From Erysipelotrichaceae bacterium UBA2227 (GTDB lineage Bacteria; Bacillota_I; Bacilli_A; Erysipelotrichales; Erysipelotrichaceae): a stretch of DNA of 21,181 nucleotides. Shown in pieces: positions 1 through 7,408 of this stretch. A model generated the notes under the pieces. It ran no database searches, was not told the DNA's origin, and worked only from the letters and a program-made list of their open reading frames with translations. The translations under genes and the position numbers were made by a program. The first letter of the stretch is position 1. Each line of letters opens with the position of its first letter. The stretch spans positions 25,830 to 47,010 of the forward strand of contig DDYT01000030.1 of the NCBI GenBank assembly GCA_002348095.1, written 5' to 3'.

Positions 1-1277
1 AATCCGCGATAAGATTTTTGCGTCAACTTTCCTTGTAAGTCCTTCATCGTTTCCATCGCAACACCTACAACGATGATAATACCGGTTCCACCGACCGAAA
101 TCGAATTCGGAAGGTTAGAAACCATCGGTAAAATATACGGCAGTGCTGCAATGAAAGCTAAGAATAAGGCTCCCAATACAGTAATACGATTCAACACTTT
201 TCCTAAATATTCCTTTGTTTCCGTACCCGGACGGATTCCCGGAATGTATGTGCCCGATTTATTCAGATTTTCTGCTATTTTTTCCGGATCGACTTGCAAG
301 CCGGTATAGAAGAAGGTAAACAGAATGATCAGAACGACATAAATCGAAAGTCCCAGCGGTCGTTGGAAATTGAGGATTCCGGAAAGTGTCTGATAGAAAT
401 CACCTTGCGGGAAGAAACTTAATACGGTCACAGGTGCTGTCATGACTGCCGAAGCGAAGATGACCGGGATAACGCTTGCCGAGTTGATTTTCAGCGGCAA
501 GTACGTAATATCGCTTTTCCCCTGACGCACCGAAGACGATGTGTACTGGATCGGAATCTTACGGACAGCATTTTGCATAAAAATGACCAAGATGATGATC
601 GCTAAATACATTGCTACAAACAAGCCAAAATTCAATATGCCGGCAAACAGCGCAGCATTGCTGCTAGTGTCGACCAACGACTGAAATGCCTGAGAAAAAC
701 GGAATGGGATGTTAGAAACGATACCTCCAAAGATGATCATCGAGACACCGTTACCAATGCCGTGAACCGAAATCCGGTCCGCGAGCCAAAGCAAGAACAT
801 AGTACCGGCAGTAAGAACGATCGATACATAGAAATATATCGCCAATGAAGCATTGGGCAAAATACCATAGGAAATATCAAATGCATAGGTCATGGTAAAG
901 GACTGAAGAAAGGCCAGTACTACCGCCAGATAGCGGGTAATCTTGTCCATTTTCATTTTCCCTTGTGCGCCCGACTTGGCCATTTCGGTCAATTGCGGGA
1001 CAACGTCCATGGCTAACAACTGAATGATAATGGATGCCGTAATGTATGGCCCCACACCCATGGCTAAGACCGAGAACTCTTGGAGTGCTCCACCGCCTAA
1101 CAGGTTCATCATACCTAAGATGGAATCATCGGAGATTCCGGCTAACAGCTTCCCGGTATCAACCATCGGAGCCGGTATGCCGGCACCCAAACGGAATACG
1201 AACATTATCGCTAATGTAAACAGAATGCGGCTGCGGATGTCTCGGTTTTTAAATAAGTCGATGAACATTTTGATCAT
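1..1277 (-). CDS. secY: SecY, preprotein translocase channel subunit (3' end cut by window edge)
   Basis: SecY is the pore subunit of the SecYEG channel that moves unfolded proteins across, or inserts them into, the cytoplasmic membrane. Translating the minus strand from ATG at 1277 gives 425 open codons up to the window edge. The protein begins MIKMFIDLFKNRDIRSR and shows the typical ten hydrophobic segments, the DRISVHGIGNGVSMII stretch, the large cytoplasmic loop with RKIPIQYTSSSV and the GLQVDPEKIAENL and IPGIRPG motifs. The last visible residues, KLTQKSYRG, match the usual SecY C-terminus, so only a few residues are missing. GAGGT lies inside the end of rplO, 8-9 nt before the ATG, and the gene starts 2 nt after the rplO stop, so it is probably translationally coupled. 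It is the normal gene after rplO in the spc operon. Confidence 0.97.
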   Translation of the reverse strand, partial: MIKMFIDLFKNRDIRSRILFTLAIMFVFRLGAGIPAPMVDTGKLLAGISDDSILGMMNLLGGGALQEFSVLAMGVGPYITASIIIQLLAMDVVPQLTEMAKSGAQGKMKMDKITRYLAVVLAFLQSFTMTYAFDISYGILPNASLAIYFYVSIVLTAGTMFLLWLADRISVHGIGNGVSMIIFGGIVSNIPFRFSQAFQSLVDTSSNAALFAGILNFGLFVAMYLAIIILVIFMQNAVRKIPIQYTSSSVRQGKSDITYLPLKINSASVIPVIFASAVMTAPVTVLSFFPQGDFYQTLSGILNFQRPLGLSIYVVLIILFTFFYTGLQVDPEKIAENLNKSGTYIPGIRPGTETKEYLGKVLNRITVLGALFLAFIAALPYILPMVSNLPNSISVGGTGIIIVVGVAMETMKDLQGKLTQKSYRG

Positions 1278-1279
1278 GC

Positions 1280-1720
1280 TTAAATTACCTCAACTTTTCC
1301 GCCTGCCTGCTCAATCACTTCCACTGCGCTCTTCGAGAATTTGTTTGCTTGTACAGTTAATTTTTTCTCCAATGTGCCACCACCCAAAATCTTGACGCCA
1401 TCCAGCTCTTGGCGAACCAAGCCGACAACTTTCAACAGTTCGATGGTAACCACGGTATCGTTTTCAAATGCATTCAATGCTTCTACATTGACGATCGAAT
1501 ACTCAACACGCGTAAAATTGGTAAATCCGCGCTTCGAAATACGACGGAACAACGGTGTTTGACCGCCTTCAAAACCTAAAGGTACACCACCGCCGGAACG
1601 GGCGTTTTGACCTTTGTGGCCTTTACCGGCAGTTTTACCTTGACCGGAACCTTGGCCGCGACCCAAACGCTTACGATTCTTACGGGACCCTTCGGAATAT
1701 TGTAATTCATGTAATTTCAT
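1280..1720 (-). CDS. rplO: 50S ribosomal protein L15
   Basis: L15 is a late-assembly protein of the large subunit that threads into 23S rRNA. The 146-aa product has the family length. It has the basic, glycine-rich N-terminal extension (LHELQYSEGSRKNRKRLGRG, then repeated G-x-G and KTAGKGHKGQ) and the compact C-terminal domain ending in an A-G-G-K-V-E-V-I stretch. The start is set by AGGAGGG about 8 nt before the ATG. It follows rpsE after only 15 nt. In most Bacillota rpmD (L30) lies at this point, and here it is absent. The stop is TAA, 2 nt before the secY start. Confidence 0.98.
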   Translation of the reverse strand: MKLHELQYSEGSRKNRKRLGRGQGSGQGKTAGKGHKGQNARSGGGVPLGFEGGQTPLFRRISKRGFTNFTRVEYSIVNVEALNAFENDTVVTIELLKVVGLVRQELDGVKILGGGTLEKKLTVQANKFSKSAVEVIEQAGGKVEVI

Positions 1721-1735
1721 TTTCGCACCCTCCTG

Positions 1736-2254
1736 TTAACCGCGAATTTCTTCGGGTTTCTTGTCACGAAGTTTTGCTACTTTTTCAAGTGTCGTCAGTT
1801 CACCCAACGCGGTAACGGTTGCACGGACCATGTTGATCGGTGTACGGGAACCAATGCTCTTGGACAAGACATCGGTGATACCGGCCAATTCCAATACGGC
1901 ACGAACCGAACCGCCGGCGATAACTCCGGTACCTTCACTGGCAGGACGAAGGAATACTTCGCCGGCACCGTAACGGCCCGTAATTGCATGCGGGATCGTC
2001 GTTCCGTTAACGATCGGAACACGGATCAGATTTTTCTTAGCATCTTCGATAGCCTTCTTGATTGCATCAGGCACTTCATTGGCCTTACCGGTACCAAAAC
2101 CGACGCGGCCTTTTTTGTCACCAACAACGACCAAAGCGGCAAAGCGGAAACGGCGTCCGCCCTTAACGACCTTTGTTACACGGTTGATGACGACAACGCG
2201 CTCTTCAAACTCTTTTTCGCGCTCTCTGTCTACTCTTCTTGGTTTGCGTTCCAT
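1736..2254 (-). CDS. rpsE: 30S ribosomal protein S5
   Basis: S5 sits at the mRNA entry side of the small subunit and contributes to decoding accuracy. The 172-aa product has an N-terminal dsRBD-like domain containing VVKGGRRFRFAALVVVGD and KGRVGFGTGKANEV. The VKGGRR loop is the family's spectinomycin-linked loop and looks wild type. The C-terminal domain carries the GGSVRAVLELAGI and SIGSRTPINMVRAT stretches. The start ATG is preceded by TAGGAGGG, in which the TAG is the rplR stop codon, so the two genes are probably coupled in translation. Confidence 0.98.
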   Translation of the reverse strand: MERKPRRVDREREKEFEERVVVINRVTKVVKGGRRFRFAALVVVGDKKGRVGFGTGKANEVPDAIKKAIEDAKKNLIRVPIVNGTTIPHAITGRYGAGEVFLRPASEGTGVIAGGSVRAVLELAGITDVLSKSIGSRTPINMVRATVTALGELTTLEKVAKLRDKKPEEIRG

Positions 2255-2266
2255 TGTTTAGCCCTC

Positions 2267-2623
2267 CTAGAAATTCAGTCCGGCTTCTCTGGCTGATTCA
2301 GCCAGCGCCTTGACACGACCGTGATACAAATAACCGCCGCGATCGAATACAACACTGCCAATATTCGCTTTCAATGCGCGAGCCGCAATTTCAGCACCGA
2401 CAGCTTTCGCTGCTTCGATGTTACCTCCATTGGCAAGTTTCATTTCGACACTTGAAGCCGAAACCAAAGTTACCCCTTTGACATCATCAATGACCTGAAC
2501 GGCAATGTTCGCATTGGAACGGAAGACACATAAACGTGGGCGCTCAGCAGTACCGCTGATTTTCGTACGAACGCGCTTATGACGACGAATTCTTTCTTCG
2601 TTTTTAGAAACTTTCTTAAGCAT
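2267..2623 (-). CDS. rplR: 50S ribosomal protein L18
   Basis: L18 binds 5S rRNA and helps dock it in the central protuberance of the large subunit, together with L5. The 118-aa product has the expected length. It shows the basic N-terminus with RRHKRVRTKI, the RPRLCVFRSN strand and the conserved C-terminal block with VFDRGGYLYHGRVKALAE. The ribosome binding site AAAGGAG is about 11 nt from the ATG, slightly longer than its neighbours. The gene stops with TAG inside the rpsE Shine-Dalgarno. It sits in the canonical spc order between rplF and rpsE. Confidence 0.98.
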   Translation of the reverse strand: MLKKVSKNEERIRRHKRVRTKISGTAERPRLCVFRSNANIAVQVIDDVKGVTLVSASSVEMKLANGGNIEAAKAVGAEIAARALKANIGSVVFDRGGYLYHGRVKALAESAREAGLNF

Positions 2624-2644
2624 AGTTCAATATCTCCTTTCCCA

Positions 2645-3190
2645 CTATTTCTTACCAGCCGTCTTGCCTTCTTTGCGACGGATGATTTCATTCTTATACT
2701 TGATACCTTTTCCAAGATATGGTTCCGGTGCGCGTACGGCACGAATATTCGCAGCCCACTCACCGACACGTTGCTTGTCGATACCTGCAACTGAAATTTC
2801 AGTCGGTTTTCCGATAGTGATATCTACACCCGGTTCTAATACAAATTCGACCGGATGAGAATAACCGACGTTCAATACTAATTTATTTCCGTTTAAGGCA
2901 GCGCGGTAACCGATACCTACCAACTCAAGTTGGCGGACAAATCCTTTGGTAACTCCTTCGATCATATTGTTCAGCAATGCGCGGGTCGTACCGTGCAATT
3001 GCTTGATATGTTTCTGATCATTCGGACGGGCTACTGTCAGGATTCCTTCGTTGACCGCAATGACTAATTCCGGATTAAACTGACGGGACAAGGTACCCTT
3101 GGGTCCTTTGACCGTCACTTCATTCGCAGCGCCGATAGTAACTTCAACATCGCTGGGAATGGTAATCGCTTTATTACCGATACGTGACAT
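2645..3190 (-). CDS. rplF: 50S ribosomal protein L6
   Basis: L6 lies near the sarcin-ricin loop and L7/L12 stalk base, where translation GTPases bind. The 181-aa product starts with the canonical MSRIGNKAITIP and consists of two similar L6 folds. The VTVKGPKGTLSR segment is in the first repeat, and the signature VGIGYRAALNGNKLVLNVGYSHPVEF lies at their junction. PEPYLGKGIKY marks the second repeat, and the tail is lysine-rich. AAGGAG precedes the start. The gene follows rpsH by 11 nt and ends with TAG. Confidence 0.98.
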   Translation of the reverse strand: MSRIGNKAITIPSDVEVTIGAANEVTVKGPKGTLSRQFNPELVIAVNEGILTVARPNDQKHIKQLHGTTRALLNNMIEGVTKGFVRQLELVGIGYRAALNGNKLVLNVGYSHPVEFVLEPGVDITIGKPTEISVAGIDKQRVGEWAANIRAVRAPEPYLGKGIKYKNEIIRRKEGKTAGKK

Positions 3191-3201
3191 GATTTAGCTC
3201 C

Positions 3202-3600
3202 TTACCACACATAGGCGACGACTTCGCCACCGACATGTTTCTTTCTGGCATCCTTGTCTGTCAGAAGACCTGAAGACGTGGAAATAATGGCGATGCCTAA
3301 ACCATTCAATACACGAGGCAGTTTATCGACTTCGGCATATACACGCAGTCCCGGTTTGGAAATGCGCTTGATACCGCTGATGACTTTCTCATTGTTCGGA
3401 CCGTATTTCAAAGTGACGGTAAGAGTCTTCTTGACGTCGCCGCTGACACTGAAATCCGTAATGAAACCTTCTTGTTTCAAAATCTTAGCGATTTCTACTT
3501 TTTCTCTGCTTGCCGGAATCTCGACTACTTCGTGACGTGCCTGAACAGCGTTACGAATTCTTGTCAGCATATCAGCAATCGGATCTGTAATATTCATCAT
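3202..3600 (-). CDS. rpsH: 30S ribosomal protein S8
   Basis: S8 is a primary 16S rRNA-binding protein and, in E. coli, the translational repressor of the spc operon. The 132-aa product contains TDPIADMLTRIRNA near the N-terminus. It ends with the hallmark STSSGLLTDKDARKKHVGGE region and the aromatic end YVW. Two ATG codons are adjacent. GGAGG is 8 nt before the first one (3600), which I chose; starting one codon later is also possible. It follows rpsN by 23 nt. No S8-binding-like hairpin in the mRNA was established by eye. Confidence 0.98.
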   Translation of the reverse strand: MMNITDPIADMLTRIRNAVQARHEVVEIPASREKVEIAKILKQEGFITDFSVSGDVKKTLTVTLKYGPNNEKVISGIKRISKPGLRVYAEVDKLPRVLNGLGIAIISTSSGLLTDKDARKKHVGGEVVAYVW

Positions 3601-3623
3601 GACTGGTTCCTCCTTCCGTCGTT

Positions 3624-3809
3624 CTACCAGCTTGCCTTTTTGACACCCGGGATTTGACCTTTGTAAGCCAACTCACGGAAGCAAATACGGCACAACTGGA
3701 ACTTTTGTAATACGGCATGCGGACGACCGCAGCGCTCACAACGGGTATACTCGCGAACTTGGAATTTTTGAGGACGTTGCTGCTTATTGATCATTGATTT
3801 TTTTGCCAT
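3624..3809 (-). CDS. rpsN: 30S ribosomal protein S14, zinc-binding (type Z) form
   Basis: S14 is a small-subunit head protein needed for late 30S assembly. This 61-aa version is the short, zinc-containing form, with two CxxC pairs (Cys24/Cys27 in YTRCERCGRPH and Cys40/Cys43 in QLCRICFRELA). The long zinc-free form is about 90-100 aa. The C-terminus GQIPGVKKASW is canonical. The mRNA has TAGGAGG before the start, in which TAG is the rplE stop codon. Zinc-free paralogues induced under zinc starvation exist in many Bacillota, but none lies in this window. Confidence 0.98.
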   Translation of the reverse strand: MAKKSMINKQQRPQKFQVREYTRCERCGRPHAVLQKFQLCRICFRELAYKGQIPGVKKASW

Positions 3810-3821
3810 GTTTCAGTCCTC

Positions 3822-4364
3822 CTACTTCTTCTCAAACGGCATGCCCATCAGCTGCAGCAATGCACGTGCTTCTTCATCCGTGTTAGCGCTGGTAACGATA
3901 ACGATATCCATACCGCGTACACGATTGACCTTATCATAATTGATTTCAGGGAAAATCAACTGTTCCTTAACCCCTAAGGTGTAGTTGCCGCGACCATCGA
4001 AGGCACTGGAACTTACACCGCGGAAATCGCGGACGCGCGGTAAACCGATATTGACCAGTTTATCGAAGAATGAGTACATTCTTTCGCCACGCAATGTAAC
4101 CTTACAGCCGATCGACATACCTTCGCGTAACTTGAAGTTCGCAACGGATTTCTTGGCTTTGGTGATGACCGGTTTTTGACCGGCGATCTGTGTCAGCTCA
4201 GCAACGGCCTCTTCCAATGCTTTCGGATTGGCAATAGCGTCACCAACACCCATGTTTATTACGATTTTTAAGACTTTCGGAGCTTGCATAACCGAGCTGT
4301 AGTCGAATTTCTTGACTAATGCCGGTACAACCTCCGTCTTATATTTTTCATTCAGACGGTTCAT
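3822..4364 (-). CDS. rplE: 50S ribosomal protein L5
   Basis: L5 binds 5S rRNA, contacts the P-site tRNA and bridges to the small subunit head. The 180-aa product has the family length and start (MNRLNEKYKTEVVPAL). The motifs KIVINMGVGDA, GQKPVITKAKKSVANFKLREG, GLPRVRDFRGVS and the C-terminal GMPFEKK are all present. GGAGG lies about 9 nt before the ATG and overlaps the end of rplX. The stop TAG forms the first bases of the rpsN Shine-Dalgarno. Nothing unusual was seen. Confidence 0.98.
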   Translation of the reverse strand: MNRLNEKYKTEVVPALVKKFDYSSVMQAPKVLKIVINMGVGDAIANPKALEEAVAELTQIAGQKPVITKAKKSVANFKLREGMSIGCKVTLRGERMYSFFDKLVNIGLPRVRDFRGVSSSAFDGRGNYTLGVKEQLIFPEINYDKVNRVRGMDIVIVTSANTDEEARALLQLMGMPFEKK

Positions 4365-4379
4365 CGTTTGCTTCCTCCT

Positions 4380-4688
4380 TTACTTCACTGCGACACCGGT
4401 CTTTTTATAGACACGGGTCTTTTTGCCTTTAACTTCTTTAAATCCGACGCGGCTGACTTGTTTGCTCTTGGCATCGTACAACATGACGTTGGACACATGG
4501 ATCGGAGCTTCTTTCTCAACGATGCCGCCATCCGGATTTGCTTGGGTCGGCTTTAAATGCTTTTTAGCTAAATTAACTCCCTCAACGATGACTTTTTCAT
4601 CTTTCGGGAAAACGGCTGTGACTTCGCCGATAACACCTTTGCTAGCACCGGTAATGACTTTTACCTTATCGCCTTTTTTGATTTTCAT
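4380..4688 (-). CDS. rplX: 50S ribosomal protein L24
   Basis: L24 is an assembly-initiator protein that binds the 5' domain of 23S rRNA. The frame is open from a GTG at 4697, but I chose the ATG at 4688, because it is 8 nt after AGGAGG and yields the canonical start MKIKKGDKVKVITG. This gives 102 aa. The N-terminal KOW motif (GDKVKVITGASKGVIGEV) is followed by VEGVNLAKKHLKP and the usual IVEKEAPIHVSNV block. The Shine-Dalgarno shares bases with the rplN TAG stop. The order is rplN-rplX-rplE as in other bacteria. Confidence 0.96.
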   Translation of the reverse strand: MKIKKGDKVKVITGASKGVIGEVTAVFPKDEKVIVEGVNLAKKHLKPTQANPDGGIVEKEAPIHVSNVMLYDAKSKQVSRVGFKEVKGKKTRVYKKTGVAVK

Positions 4689-4700
4689 TGATGTCACCTC

Positions 4701-5069
4701 CTATAACACTTCCGGAGCCAAAGATACGATTTTCATGAAATCTTTGTCACGGAGTTCTCTTGCCACAGGTCCGAAGATACGGGTTCCTTTTGGCGTATTG
4801 TCTTCTTTGATGATGACGACCGCATTGTCATCGAATTTGATGTAAGAACCGTTTTCGCGACGTACACCATATTTAGTGCGCACGACAACAGCCTTGACGA
4901 CATCGCCCTTTTTCACGGTTCCGCCCGCAGTAGCTTCCTTCACGGTACATACGACGATGTCACCGATATTGGATGTGCGACGACGGCTTCCGCCTAAACA
5001 GCGAATGACTAACACTTCTTTGGCACCGGTATTGTCGGCTACCCGGCATCTGGTTTCGTTTTGAATCAT
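4701..5069 (-). CDS. rplN: 50S ribosomal protein L14
   Basis: L14 is a conserved beta-barrel protein at the subunit interface (bridges B5/B8), and is the site where the silencing factor RsfS binds in other bacteria. The product is exactly 122 aa, the universal length. It begins MIQNETRCRVADNTGAKE and shows RCLGGSRRR, the GDVVKAVVVRTKYGVRRENG signature and FGPVARELR. GGAGG lies before the ATG and directly after the rpsQ stop (TAG). No separate spc promoter could be seen in the 14-nt gap, so this gene appears to be read through from the S10 promoter. Confidence 0.98.
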   Translation of the reverse strand: MIQNETRCRVADNTGAKEVLVIRCLGGSRRRTSNIGDIVVCTVKEATAGGTVKKGDVVKAVVVRTKYGVRRENGSYIKFDDNAVVIIKEDNTPKGTRIFGPVARELRDKDFMKIVSLAPEVL

Positions 5070-5083
5070 AACTAGCCCTCCAC

Positions 5084-5344
5084 CTAAAGAATGACGGCTT
5101 TTTCGACGATTTTAACGATGCGGAAACGTTTGGTTGCGGATAACGGACGTGTTTCCATGATTTCAACGATATCGTTGACTTTTGCTTCGTTTAACTCATC
5201 ATGAGCCTTGAATTTCTTAGAATATTTAACACGCTTACCATACAACGGATGCCTCTTAGATGTAGTGACTTCGACGACGACCGTCTTATCCATCACATCG
5301 GAGACAACTTTACCGCGGTAAACTTTGCGATTCGATCTTTCCAT
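5084..5344 (-). CDS. rpsQ: 30S ribosomal protein S17
   Basis: S17 is a primary 16S rRNA-binding protein of the small-subunit body, with an OB fold. The 86-aa product has the expected length. It shows KVYRGKVVSDVMDKTVVVEV, the HPLYGKRVKYSKKFKAHDE segment and the conserved GDIVEI-like loop (here VNDIVEIMETRPLSATKRFR). The ATG is preceded by TAGGAGG, whose TAG is the rpmC stop. It lies in the usual order rpmC-rpsQ-rplN. Confidence 0.98.
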   Translation of the reverse strand: MERSNRKVYRGKVVSDVMDKTVVVEVTTSKRHPLYGKRVKYSKKFKAHDELNEAKVNDIVEIMETRPLSATKRFRIVKIVEKAVIL

Positions 5345-5356
5345 ATTAGTGACCTC

Positions 5357-5557
5357 CTATTGTTGACCACTAAGCGAACGCTCAGTGATTACCGTTTTAA
5401 TACGCGCAATGGTTTTGCGTACTGTCTTAATGCGGGCGGAGTTGGATAATTGGCCGGTTGCTTGCTGAAAGCGCAGGTTAAATAATTCCTCTTTCAAAGA
5501 ATCAATTTCCTGAAGCAATTCGACATTGCTTTTTTCGCGTATTTCTTTTACCAACAT
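5357..5557 (-). CDS. rpmC: 50S ribosomal protein L29
   Basis: L29 is a small two-helix protein near the peptide exit tunnel, beside L23, and forms part of the platform for trigger factor and SRP. The 66-aa product has the classic pattern EIREKSNVELLQEIDSLKEE followed by LFNLRFQQATGQLSNSARIK, and it ends with an extra ITERSLSGQQ tail. GAGGAGG precedes the ATG at normal spacing and lies inside the 3' end of rplP, 2 nt after whose stop the gene begins. It ends with TAG inside the next ribosome binding site. Confidence 0.97.
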   Translation of the reverse strand: MLVKEIREKSNVELLQEIDSLKEELFNLRFQQATGQLSNSARIKTVRKTIARIKTVITERSLSGQQ

Positions 5558-5559
5558 GC

Positions 5560-5976
5560 TTATTCCTCCTCGCCTTTACGGACAAACTTCGTTTTGATCG
5601 GAAGTTTATGAGATGCCAAGCGGAAAGCTTCTTTCGCTACAGCTTCATCTACACCACCGATTTCAAACAGGACGCGTCCGGGCTGAATAACGGCGACCCA
5701 TCCTTCCGGAGCACCTTTACCTGAACCCATCCGCACTTCCAGCGGTTTTCTTGTGATTGCCATATGCGGGAAAATCTTAATCCACACTTGGCCGCCACGC
5801 TTCATATAACGAGTCATCGCGATACGCGCAGACTCAATCTGACGGTTGCTTACGTAAGCTCCCGACTCAGCAACTAATCCATATTCACCAAAAACGACTT
5901 CACGACCGGCTTTTGAACGCCCTTCGTGACTCACACGGTGAGGTCTTCTGTATTTCGTTCGATTCGGCATTAACAT
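5560..5976 (-). CDS. rplP: 50S ribosomal protein L16
   Basis: L16 organises the A-site region of the large subunit and the elongation-factor entrance. The 138-aa product begins MLMPNRTKYRRPHR, with the Bacillota-like start. It carries SNRQIESARIAMTRYMKRGGQ, the IFPHMAITRKPLEVRMGSGKG block and the conserved PGRVLFEIGGV. Two in-frame ATGs are close together (5976 and 5970). The first was chosen because GGAGG is 9 nt before it, while the second would be 15 nt away. The gene starts 2 nt after the rpsC stop. Confidence 0.98.
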   Translation of the reverse strand: MLMPNRTKYRRPHRVSHEGRSKAGREVVFGEYGLVAESGAYVSNRQIESARIAMTRYMKRGGQVWIKIFPHMAITRKPLEVRMGSGKGAPEGWVAVIQPGRVLFEIGGVDEAVAKEAFRLASHKLPIKTKFVRKGEEE

Positions 5977-5978
5977 GA

Positions 5979-6758
5979 TTAATTACCTCCTTCAACGTTT
6001 TTATCGGAAGCTGCACCGGCATCTCTGGTATTACCGCGCGGACGGCGATCCGGACGTCCTTTATCCGGACGGCGTCTTTGACGTTCGTTCGGGTTGAACT
6101 TCGGAGCTTCCGGCTCGGTGACCATTTGACCCGGCAACACTTCACCACGGCAGATCCAGACTTTTACGCCCAGACGTCCGTAGGTCGTGTGTGCTTCTGC
6201 GATAGCAAAATCGATATCCGAACGAAGTGTATGCAGCGGAACGATTCCTTCCGCATAACCTTCGCTGCGAGCGATATCATTGCCGCCCAAACGACCGGAA
6301 ACCATGGTTTTAATTCCCTTGGCTCCTGCACGCATCGTTTTTTGGATGGCTTTCTTTTGTGCAGTTCTGAAAGATGCACGTTGCTCAAGTTGCTCAGCAA
6401 TCGCACATGCTACCAAATATGCATCCAAATCCGGATTGGCAATTTCCACCACACGGATGTGGACAGATTTGCCAGCCGTCATTTTTTCGATCTTCTTTTT
6501 CAGGTTTTCTGCGTTTTCGCCGTTGTTACCGATGACCATGCCCGGACGAGCTGTACGAATGATCAGTTCGACGCGGTTTTTGGAACGTTCGATTTCAACG
6601 CGTGAAACACCTGCACCTTTGAGCGTTTCGAAAATGAACTCACGGATTTTGATGTCCTCAATTAACAGGTTGCCGAATTCTTTTTCAGCGAACCATCTTG
6701 CTTCCCAATCACGGATGACGCCGATACGCAATCCGACAGGACTTACTTTTTGACCCAT
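5979..6758 (-). CDS. rpsC: 30S ribosomal protein S3, with extended charged C-terminal tail
   Basis: S3 lies at the mRNA entry channel of the 30S head and takes part in mRNA unwinding. The 259-aa product starts MGQKVSPVGLRIGV. It has the type II KH domain with its GxxG loop at residues 77-80 (GNNG), then RTAQKKAIQKTMRAG (residues 131-145), whose basic residues line the entry channel, then SGRLGGNDIAR and GVKVWICRGEVLPG. Residues 211-259 form a low-complexity tail rich in Arg, Pro, Asp and Lys. This tail makes the protein about 40 residues longer than the usual 218-220 aa of Bacillus-type S3. The two loop residues between the glycines are Asn-Asn, where basic residues are common. The Shine-Dalgarno is TAGGAGG, fused to the rplV stop. 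Confidence 0.98.
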   Translation of the reverse strand: MGQKVSPVGLRIGVIRDWEARWFAEKEFGNLLIEDIKIREFIFETLKGAGVSRVEIERSKNRVELIIRTARPGMVIGNNGENAENLKKKIEKMTAGKSVHIRVVEIANPDLDAYLVACAIAEQLEQRASFRTAQKKAIQKTMRAGAKGIKTMVSGRLGGNDIARSEGYAEGIVPLHTLRSDIDFAIAEAHTTYGRLGVKVWICRGEVLPGQMVTEPEAPKFNPNERQRRRPDKGRPDRRPRGNTRDAGAASDKNVEGGN

Positions 6759-6769
6759 AGTACTTCCTC

Positions 6770-7105
6770 CTATTCGCGTTCAGCCACGATGACAGTGATG
6801 TGACTGGTGCGTTTGAATATTGATGCGGCAGAACCTTTGGCTCTCGGCATAAACCGTTTTAATACGACGCCTTCATCTGCATAGCAGGCTTTTACGTACA
6901 ACTTCTCTTCATTTAACTGATGGTTGTTGACCGCATTGGCCACAGCAGATTTCAGGACTCTGTCTGTTGCTTTCGCTGAGGAGTTCGGTGTGAACTTCAG
7001 GATTGCAGCAGCTTCCTTGATATCTTTTCCTCTGATTAAATCTAATGCCAGACGCGCTTTACGAGGAGTCACACGAATGGTCTTAGCGGTTGCTTTAACG
7101 TCCAT
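6770..7105 (-). CDS. rplV: 50S ribosomal protein L22
   Basis: L22 lines the peptide exit tunnel with its long beta-hairpin, near the macrolide site. The frame is open further upstream into rpsS, but the ATG at 7105 has AAGGAGG 6 nt before it and gives a normal 111-aa protein starting MDVKATAKTIRVTPRKARL. The motifs AVANAVNNHQLNEEKLYVK and the tunnel hairpin LKRFMPRAKGSAASIFKRTSHITV are seen. No deletion or duplication is visible in the hairpin. The gap to rpsS is 10 nt, and the stop is a TAG fused to the rpsC Shine-Dalgarno. Confidence 0.97.
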   Translation of the reverse strand: MDVKATAKTIRVTPRKARLALDLIRGKDIKEAAAILKFTPNSSAKATDRVLKSAVANAVNNHQLNEEKLYVKACYADEGVVLKRFMPRAKGSAASIFKRTSHITVIVAERE

Positions 7106-7115
7106 GGTATCCTCC

Positions 7116-7388
7116 TTATTTCGCTTTCTTGTCATCGCCGTGACCGCCATATTTGCGGGTCGGGACGAATTCGCCTAACTTATGACCAACCATATCCTCG
7201 GTTACAAAGACCGGAACATGCTCTTTACCGTTATAAACCGCAAAGGTATGTTCAACGAACTGAGGGAAAATGGTCGAACGGCGGGACCAGGTTTTAATAA
7301 CTTCTTTTTTGCCTTTCGCATTCAGGACGTCTACCTTTTTTAACAGGTAGTCATCACAGAACGGACCTTTTTTCAAACTACGACTCAT
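7116..7388 (-). CDS. rpsS: 30S ribosomal protein S19
   Basis: S19 is in the head of the small subunit and contacts S13 and the A-site region. The 90-aa product has the canonical MSRSLKKGPFCDDYLLKKV start. The conserved block TWSRRSTIFPQFVEHTFAVYNGKEHVPVFVTEDMVGHKLGEF (here in shortened form: WSRRSTIFPQ, then NGKEHVPVFV, then MVGHKLGEF) is followed by PTRKYGGHG. The ribosome binding site is AAGGAAGG, slightly off the AGGAGG seen at most genes here. Its 3' end is 10 nt before rplV. Confidence 0.98.
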   Translation of the reverse strand: MSRSLKKGPFCDDYLLKKVDVLNAKGKKEVIKTWSRRSTIFPQFVEHTFAVYNGKEHVPVFVTEDMVGHKLGEFVPTRKYGGHGDDKKAK

Positions 7389-7408
7389 GTCTGTTTCCTT
7401 CCTTTCGT

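Noticed and set aside
4423..4845. 140-codon open frame on the plus strand across rplX and rplN
   Set aside because: It lies antisense to two certain ribosomal genes and has a low-complexity Ser/Thr/Pro composition, as expected for a reverse-frame shadow.
6078..6605. 175-codon open frame on the plus strand within rpsC
   Set aside because: Antisense to rpsC, with no ribosome binding site and no recognisable domain.
7106..7150. Upstream start for rplV adding 15 residues
   Set aside because: It would overlap rpsS. AAGGAGG is placed correctly for the ATG at 7105.
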